In this document: in pieces, positions 59,682 to 64,000 of the stretch
Layout: every line of letters starts with the position of its first letter
Position numbering within the stretch: the stretch's first letter is position 1
Origin: Alkaliphilus oremlandii OhILAs
GTDB lineage: Bacteria > Bacillota > Clostridia > Peptostreptococcales > Natronincolaceae
Direction of reading: 5' to 3'
Length of the DNA: 64,000 bases
NCBI RefSeq assembly: GCF_000018325.1
Contig: NC_009922.1
Coordinates: forward strand, 1,178,001 to 1,242,000
Position numbers and translations under genes: made by a program
Notes under the pieces: model-generated
What the model was told of the DNA's origin: nothing
What the model saw: only the letters and a program-made list of their open reading frames with translations
Databases searched by the model: none

Positions 59682-62003
59682 ATGATTACTAAGATTACAA
59701 AGCGAGATGGAAGAGAAGTTCCTTTTAATATTGAAAAAATTGCAAACGCTATATTTAGGGCTTCAAAATCTGTAGGAGAAGAGGACTATGAAGCTGCTTT
59801 TAATATAGCAGAACAAGCAGTAGCATATATCGAAAAAGAAATTAACAATCCGAATCCATCCGTAGAACAAATACAAGATATTGTAGAGAAAGTCCTTATA
59901 AAGAATGAAAAGGCAGAGATTGCGAAAGCATATATCATTTATAGAGCTGAAAGAACGAGATTGAGAGAAATGAATACTCGTCTTATGAAGATATATGAAG
60001 ATTTAACCTTTAAGGATGCTGAAGATAATGATGTCAAACGTGAAAATGCAAATATAGATGGTAATACTGCCATGGGAACGATGTTGAAGTATGGTTCTGA
60101 AGGGGCAAAGCAGTTTTATAATATGTTCGTTTTAAAAGAAGAATATTCAAGTGCCCATAAAACTGGGGATATCCATATACATGACCTTGATTTCTTAACA
60201 CTTACAACGACATGCTGCCAAATTGATATTAAAAAACTATTTGAAAATGGCTTTAGCACAGGGCATGGCTATTTAAGGGAACCAAAAGATATTCAAAGTT
60301 ATTCTGCACTGGCTTGTATTGCAATTCAATCCAATCAAAATGATCAGCATGGAGGGCAAAGTATTCCAAACTTTGACTATGGCATTGCACAGGGTGTTAC
60401 AAAGACCTATAAAAGATTATATGCTAAAAATCTTACCAATGGCATTGAGCTGCTTTTTGACAATATAGAGGCGGAAAATTTAGTAGAACAGGTTTTAAAA
60501 GAAATAAAAGAAGAACATCAGCTGGAACCCAATCTAAAGATGGAACAGCAGTACATAGAAATTGAAGAAAAATTTCTTCTAAAATATTTTAAAGATCTAG
60601 ATAAAATAAAGAAAGCACAGCAATTTGCAAGGGACAGGGCTTATAAAGAGACGGATCGAAGTACATATCAGGCTATGGAGGCACTGATTCATAACTTAAA
60701 TACAATGCATTCTAGAGCAGGTGCTCAAGTACCATTCAGCTCTATCAATTATGGAACGGATACATCCTTAGAGGGTCGTATGGTTGTTAAAAATCTTCTT
60801 CTCGCAACGGAATCAGGACTAGGAAATGGTGAAACTCCAATATTCCCAATCCAGATATTCAAAGTAAAAGAAGGGATAAATTACAATACAGAAGATCCGA
60901 ATTACGATTTATTTCAACTGGCATGCAGAGTTAGCGCAAAGAGATTATTTCCGAACTTCTCATTTATTGATGCTCCTTTTAACTTAAAATATTACAAAGA
61001 AGGAAAGCCTGAAACGGAAATCGCTTACATGGGCTGTAGAACCAGAGTCATGGCAAATGAATACGATCCAACAAAAGAGATTGTATACGGAAGAGGAAAT
61101 TTAAGCTTTACAACTGTAAATCTACCGAGAATTGCATTAAATAGCGGTGGCAATATGGAACTTTTCTATAAGGAATTGGATGAAAAAATTGATTTGGTCA
61201 TTCAGCAGCTTATGGATCGATTTGAGATACAAGCGCAGAAAAAGGTTAAGAATTTCCCATTCCTTATGGGACAAGGTGTTTGGGCAGACTCAGATAAACT
61301 CGGTTGGGAAGATGAAATTAGAGAAGTCTTAAAACATGGTACTTTAACTTTAGGATTTATAGGTCTGGCTGAATGTCTGAAAGCTTTAACTGGAAAGCAT
61401 CATGGAGAATCAGAAGAATCTCAAAAACTTGGTCTGAATATCATAGAGCACATGAGAAAGCGTATGGATGCAGCTTCTAAAGCATATCAGATGAATTATT
61501 CTCTAATCGCTACACCTGCTGAAGGAATCGCTGGAAGACTTGTAAAAATCGACAGAGAGCACTTTGGGGAAATTGAAGGTATTACAGATAGAGAGTATTA
61601 CACAAATAGCTTCCATGTACCTGTTTATTATAAAATTAATATATTTGACAAAATCAGAAAAGAAGCACCATACCATAATTTAACCAATGCAGGGCATATC
61701 ACTTACGTTGAATTGGATGGAGACACTTCAAAAAATACCGAAGCCTTTGAAAAAGTCATCCGAGTAATGAAAGAAGAGGGAATCGGATATGGCTCCATCA
61801 ATCATCCGGTAGATCGAGATCCTGTTTGTGGCTATTCTGGGATAATTAACGATAAATGTCCCAACTGTGGTAGAGAAGAAAATGATGTGAAGTTTGAAAG
61901 AATTAGAAGAATTACAGGATACTTAGTGGGAACATTGGATCGGTTTAACGATGCCAAAAAATCAGAGGAAAGAGACCGAGTAAAGCATAGCTATATGGCA
62001 TAA
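59682..62003 (+). CDS. nrdD: Anaerobic ribonucleoside-triphosphate reductase
   Basis: A 773-residue class III ribonucleotide reductase making dNTPs with a glycyl radical. N-terminal ATP-cone (TKRDGREVPFNIEKIANAIF near 3-22), catalytic barrel with TTTCCQIDIKKLF near 177, zinc ligands CGYSG and CPNCG near 725-739, and the glycyl radical loop RRITGYLVGTLDRFND near 747-762. AAGGAGGA site. Coupled to nrdG 30 bases later. Confidence 0.97.
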   Translation: MITKITKRDGREVPFNIEKIANAIFRASKSVGEEDYEAAFNIAEQAVAYIEKEINNPNPSVEQIQDIVEKVLIKNEKAEIAKAYIIYRAERTRLREMNTRLMKIYEDLTFKDAEDNDVKRENANIDGNTAMGTMLKYGSEGAKQFYNMFVLKEEYSSAHKTGDIHIHDLDFLTLTTTCCQIDIKKLFENGFSTGHGYLREPKDIQSYSALACIAIQSNQNDQHGGQSIPNFDYGIAQGVTKTYKRLYAKNLTNGIELLFDNIEAENLVEQVLKEIKEEHQLEPNLKMEQQYIEIEEKFLLKYFKDLDKIKKAQQFARDRAYKETDRSTYQAMEALIHNLNTMHSRAGAQVPFSSINYGTDTSLEGRMVVKNLLLATESGLGNGETPIFPIQIFKVKEGINYNTEDPNYDLFQLACRVSAKRLFPNFSFIDAPFNLKYYKEGKPETEIAYMGCRTRVMANEYDPTKEIVYGRGNLSFTTVNLPRIALNSGGNMELFYKELDEKIDLVIQQLMDRFEIQAQKKVKNFPFLMGQGVWADSDKLGWEDEIREVLKHGTLTLGFIGLAECLKALTGKHHGESEESQKLGLNIIEHMRKRMDAASKAYQMNYSLIATPAEGIAGRLVKIDREHFGEIEGITDREYYTNSFHVPVYYKINIFDKIRKEAPYHNLTNAGHITYVELDGDTSKNTEAFEKVIRVMKEEGIGYGSINHPVDRDPVCGYSGIINDKCPNCGREENDVKFERIRRITGYLVGTLDRFNDAKKSEERDRVKHSYMA

Positions 62004-62033
62004 CTATTTTTATTGAATATAGGGTGAATGTTG

Positions 62034-62549
62034 ATGAGTAATATGGTAAGAGTTGCAGGCGTTGTTGAAGAATCCATTGTAGATGGTCCAGGGATAAGAT
62101 TCGTTGTTTTTACACAGGGATGTAGGCACAACTGCCAAGGCTGTCACAATATGCATACACACTCCTTTGATGGTGGAAAATTGATCAGTATGGATAGTAT
62201 ACTTCATAAAGTACAAGAAAACCCACTGCTAGACGGGGTAACCTTAAGCGGGGGAGAACCCTTTGAACAAGCAGTAGTGCTTTCGAGTCTTTCCATTGAG
62301 CTAAAGAAACTAGGCCGTCATATTATAACCTACACAGGATATACCTATGAATATATCGTGGAAAAGGCTAAAAAGATGGAAGGCTGGATGGATTTACTTC
62401 ATCATACAGATATATTGATCGATGGACGATTCGAGGTTGAAAAGAAAAATTTGAATCTGAGGTTTAGAGGTTCTGAGAATCAAAGAGTGATTGATGTGAA
62501 AAAAACACAGCTCAATAAACAGATAGTTCTTGTGGAATGGGACGAATAA
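62034..62549 (+). CDS. nrdG: Anaerobic ribonucleotide reductase activating protein
   Basis: A 171-residue radical SAM activase that forms the glycyl radical on NrdD. TQGCRHNCQGCHN near 28-40 is the C-X3-C-X2-C [4Fe-4S] motif; SGGEPFEQ near 72-79 binds SAM. ATG 62034 is preferred over 62028 because GGTGAATG spacing fits. Confidence 0.97.
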   Translation: MSNMVRVAGVVEESIVDGPGIRFVVFTQGCRHNCQGCHNMHTHSFDGGKLISMDSILHKVQENPLLDGVTLSGGEPFEQAVVLSSLSIELKKLGRHIITYTGYTYEYIVEKAKKMEGWMDLLHHTDILIDGRFEVEKKNLNLRFRGSENQRVIDVKKTQLNKQIVLVEWDE

Positions 62550-62625
62550 GCATAAAAATTATTTAATGTATAATATAGTAAAATACCAAAGGTATACACA
62601 ACAAAGATTTAGCTGAAGAAACTAC

Positions 62626-62664
62626 AAAGCGACATTTGAATAGAATAAATTCAAAGTCGCTTTT
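62626..62664 (+). terminator. Terminator after nrdG
   Basis: AAAGCGAC / GTCGCTTT, extended by TTTGAAT / ATTCAAA with a bulged A, then TTATC. Confidence 0.8.
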
Positions 62665-62709
62665 ATCTATTACCAATAAAAGCAAATACTCTACGAGGAG
62701 GAATATCTT

Positions 62710-63746
62710 ATGAAGGATAGGACGAAATTTATTTTCTGGGGTTTCTTGCCTCTAGACTATAAGGCGATGGAGAGTTATTTAGAAGAAATGGCGAGAAAGG
62801 GTTGGATAGATCATTTCCCATAAGACATACGAATTTACTAACTTCTATGGGGCTTTACGTAACTTTTGTGTTTCCTATTTTGGCAGTCCTTATGTCCTCG
62901 TTACTCCTTTACAATTTAGTGTGGATATTCAGACTAAATACCAATATAAAAAAAGAACTTCCTATGAAAAGGCCAACTTTAAAAAATGCTAAAAAGAGGG
63001 CACTCATATCCACTATATTGGCCCTAACGCTGATATTGACTTTTATAATAGCGATGGTTACAGATGTATTTTTAACTTCTAATAAGGTTATCTTCGGTAT
63101 ATTTCCAGCAGTTTTAGGGATCGGTTCTGGACTTATCATGAGGTATTTTATAAAGAAAAGAGCCAAGGATAAGGGCGACAGTATTTTATACATAATCGTC
63201 GGTATGGTTTCTGTTGTAATCGTAGTGAATATTGTAGGGGCATTGTATATAAAAAATACAGCTGATAATACCATCGCTAAAGCTCCTATACCTGAAGGGT
63301 ACCCTGTAGTTACGATGAAGGATATAAATAAAGAGGCTAAAGAAGTTAAACTTAAGAGTAGAGAATTTAGCTGGGGAGTGAGCCCTATCGTTCCTAAATA
63401 CTATGATTATTGGGAGATGTGGAATATAGATGGTAGGGAACAAATGATAAGAGGAAGCTACTATGAAGTAAGTCATCCTTATTTTGCTCGAATCACTTTT
63501 GATGGAAAAGCTGAATCAATTTCAAGAGTACCAACATTTGTAAACCGATCACTAAGATGGGAAAATGAGCCTTTAATCGAAGATGAAGAGATGAAACAGC
63601 GATGGAAGGTGGATCGACTTTTATTAACAAAAGATAGAGATGCGATCATGGTACAAAAAGGAAATACCGTTGTATTTTTGGCTGGAGATATAGATTTCGA
63701 TGAGGTCTATACACAGGAGAAGATTATTGAGAAATTGTTTAATTAA
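62710..63746 (+). pseudogene. DUF2812-like membrane protein gene with internal deletion
   Basis: The first 37 codons (MKDRTKFIFWGFLPLDYKA..., ATG 62710 with GAGGAGG) are the typical start of a DUF2812 protein, which should continue to a soluble domain. Instead the frame ends TAA after ARKGWIDHFP, and a second frame from 62802 continues with a membrane segment, two more helices and a C-terminal soluble domain (EVKLKSREFSWGV, RWKVDRLLLTKDRD, FLAGDIDFDEVY). The join at about 62808-62822 suggests loss of the middle of the gene together with a frameshift. Confidence 0.65.
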
Positions 63747-63845
63747 ATGAATGTACGGATGTGCTTTCCTAGAAAAAATATTGCAGTATATTTAATAACG
63801 AATGGCGTTAGGATCAGTACTCTTAAAAGGGAGGAGAATGCGGAA

Positions 63846-64000
63846 GTGGAAAAAAACAAACTAATATCGGTATCTATAATTATGCTTGCTATAAGTATTG
63901 TATTTGGATCTGTTTTTATAGGTACTGGATTAAAAAGTCCAGAACAAGATGATATTTTAGAACTAGGAGAGGCGGCAAAATATCTAAGGCTGAGTGAAGG
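63846..64000 (+). CDS. Partial CDS: membrane-anchored helix-turn-helix (excisionase-like) protein
   Basis: The gene runs off the window. A GTG at 63846 with GGGAGGAG upstream starts a frame with an N-terminal hydrophobic helix (ISVSIIMLAISIVFGSVFIG) followed by ELGEAAKYLRLSEG, the beginning of an excisionase/MerR-like winged helix. Only 51 residues are visible. Confidence 0.7.
   Translation, partial: MEKNKLISVSIIMLAISIVFGSVFIGTGLKSPEQDDILELGEAAKYLRLSE

Overview
The window looks like a chromosomal stretch of a low-GC, strictly anaerobic, Gram-positive Clostridia. The codon usage is AT-rich, Shine-Dalgarno sites are strong AGGAGG types, and TTG and GTG starts are common. It carries an oxygen-sensitive class III ribonucleotide reductase, a GlpP antiterminator, an arsenate respiratory reductase and at least three in-frame-UGA selenoprotein genes. 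The gene content resembles arsenate-respiring Alkaliphilus (A. oremlandii type); this is inference from gene content, not a database match.

Layout. 0.1-10.5 kb is a metal/thiol resistance region: a methyltransferase, a ZIP metal transporter, a cad operon (degenerate cadC copy, lspA, methyltransferase, two CadC-like repressors, a three-HMA CadA ATPase), a selenocysteine-containing CopZ/BFD-type protein, and a MerR-thioredoxin/ABC exporter block with two MerR-type promoters. 10.9-12.3 kb is an unusual non-coding, repeat-rich element; an inverted copy lies at 45.0-46.8 kb. Between the two copies is a roughly 32 kb arsenic island: sigZ-arsM; mobA, arrA, arrB, a TorD-type chaperone, a polyferredoxin, a MOSC protein, tatA, two MoeA-type proteins and mobB; a metallophosphoesterase/ArsR pair; ArsR plus a radical SAM enzyme; arsD-arsA; two selenoproteins (thioredoxin-like and HesB-like) with ArsR; arsC, acr3, a rhodanese-like protein; pstSCAB-phoU; a second ArsR/metallophosphoesterase pair; arsP with a small thioredoxin-like protein. 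The inner right edge holds a phage-like lysis/small-protein cluster and a DUF3800 gene. At 47.04-47.08 kb the 3' half of a tRNA-Thr gene stands alone, which I read as an integration (att) scar closing the island.

47.5-64 kb looks like core chromosome: a TRAP transporter with a NagD-like phosphatase, GlpP and its terminator leader followed by a three-gene glycerol-3-phosphate oxidase/dehydrogenase operon, MgtC, small hypothetical genes, nrdD-nrdG with paired NrdR boxes, and a DUF2812-type gene broken by an internal deletion.

How the genes work together. ArrA, a Tat-exported molybdopterin enzyme, respires arsenate; the moco genes, chaperone, TatA and polyferredoxin support it. Cytoplasmic arsenate is reduced by ArsC and exported by Acr3 helped by ArsD/ArsA. 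ArsM and ArsP handle methylated arsenic. Pst supplies phosphate against arsenate competition. At least four ArsR-type repressors and shared ATAGAT/ATCTAT inverted repeats coordinate the units. The most novel candidates are the two selenoproteins placed inside the ars operons, the duplicated ArsR-metallophosphoesterase modules, the AbrB-headed radical SAM gene under ArsR control, and the large inverted non-coding elements that bracket the island.
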